Positions 63,864-64,000 of a DNA stretch of 64,000 bases are shown piece after piece (positions within the stretch are counted from its first letter, which is position 1; every line of letters starts with the position of its first letter). This DNA comes from Bryobacteraceae bacterium. Lineage in GTDB: Bacteria > Acidobacteriota > Terriglobia > Bryobacterales > Bryobacteraceae. The notes under the pieces are model-generated. The model made no database searches. It was not told the origin of the DNA and was given only the letters and a program-made list of their open reading frames with translations. The stretch lies in NCBI GenBank assembly GCA_029975915.1, contig JARKOC010000332.1, positions 30,077-94,076 on the forward strand. Reading direction: 5' to 3'. A program made the position numbers and the translations under genes.

Positions 63864-64000
63864 GTGTGCCGAGCATGTTCGACAGCTTGAGGGTGGAAGT
63901 CCCTTTGACAACCTGATGGAGGTGAAGTCATAGCGAAGCGCAAGGGCGTCGCCGCGAGGCGGGGTCTGAAAGAAGCGCGGAGCAAAGGCGCGAGCCGATG
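63864..64000 (+). mobile_element. Group IIC intron, 5' part of domain I (runs off right edge)
   Basis: From GTGTGCC at 63864 the sequence follows the 5' layout of class C group II introns such as that of Oceanobacillus iheyensis (compared from memory). In order it has GTGTGCC.GCATG, GGGTGGAAGTCCC, AGCGAAGCGCAAGGGCGTC, GGGGTCTGAAAGAAGC, then GCAAAGGC..GAGCCGATG. It starts directly behind a terminator stem, the preferred target of this class. The reverse transcriptase gene and 3' end lie outside the window, so activity and full length cannot be judged. Confidence 0.82.

Noticed and set aside
61959..63911. 650-codon minus-strand frame opposite the secreted surface protein
   Set aside because: It crosses the terminator and intron start and has no recognisable domain; the plus-strand gene has a signal peptide and strong ribosome site.

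Overview
The window is 64 kb of GC-rich bacterial chromosome, most likely from the Acidobacteriota (Bryobacterales/Solibacterales type). This is an inference from several gene families. There is an Oar-like TonB-dependent receptor with a carboxypeptidase-regulatory N-terminus. Many sugar enzymes carry RR-type export signals. There is a CHRD/PEP-CTERM protein, a GH127 hydrolase, a DUF3365 haem protein and a YncE/phosphoesterase fusion. I did not recognise any rRNA, tRNA or CRISPR array by eye.

Layout. 1-2655 holds exported sugar-enzyme-like genes: a partial carbon-nitrogen hydrolase, a sugar phosphate isomerase/epimerase and a DegT aminotransferase. 2930-3454 is a FecR-like secreted protein. 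3538-10292 is a lasso-peptide biosynthetic cluster: RRE protein B1, HPr-kinase-like peptide kinase, a 53-residue precursor that is easy to miss, cyclase and protease B2 on the minus strand, and a divergent ABC exporter plus nucleotidyltransferase. 10310-34938 is a carbohydrate acquisition and catabolism region: GH127, TonB receptor, DapA-like aldolase, enolase-superfamily dehydratase, Gfo/Idh oxidoreductase, RhaT symporter, antiquitin-type aldehyde dehydrogenase, fucose-isomerase-like protein, sialidase-like protein and an MFS carrier. It is interrupted by argG and a frameshifted VapC toxin. 34933-38847 has a three-gene PH-domain/SDR/sugar-binding-protein operon, a secreted DUF4412-like protein and a lysozyme-like protein. 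39239-43760 has a two-gene bacterial microcompartment locus (one shell hexamer protein and a CoA-acylating aldehyde dehydrogenase with an unusual C-terminal tail), a conserved unknown and recJ. 43757-48010 has small stress, haem and esterase genes, including a candidate selenoprotein. 48394-61423 is a sigma factor/anti-sigma pair leading into a compact type II secretion operon (gspE-F-G-H-I-J-K-L-M-C-like-D). 62067-63806 is a large secreted protein ending in a strong terminator. Immediately after that terminator the 5' part of a group IIC intron runs off the right edge.

The most interesting items are: (1) the lasso cluster, with both a kinase and a nucleotidyltransferase, predicting a phosphorylated and further modified lasso peptide; (2) a small membrane protein whose frame continues through an in-frame TGA followed at the right distance by a bSECIS-like hairpin; (3) the satellite microcompartment locus; (4) the group IIC intron sitting exactly behind a terminator hairpin.

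All homology statements come from motif recognition and memory of families; no database search was run.
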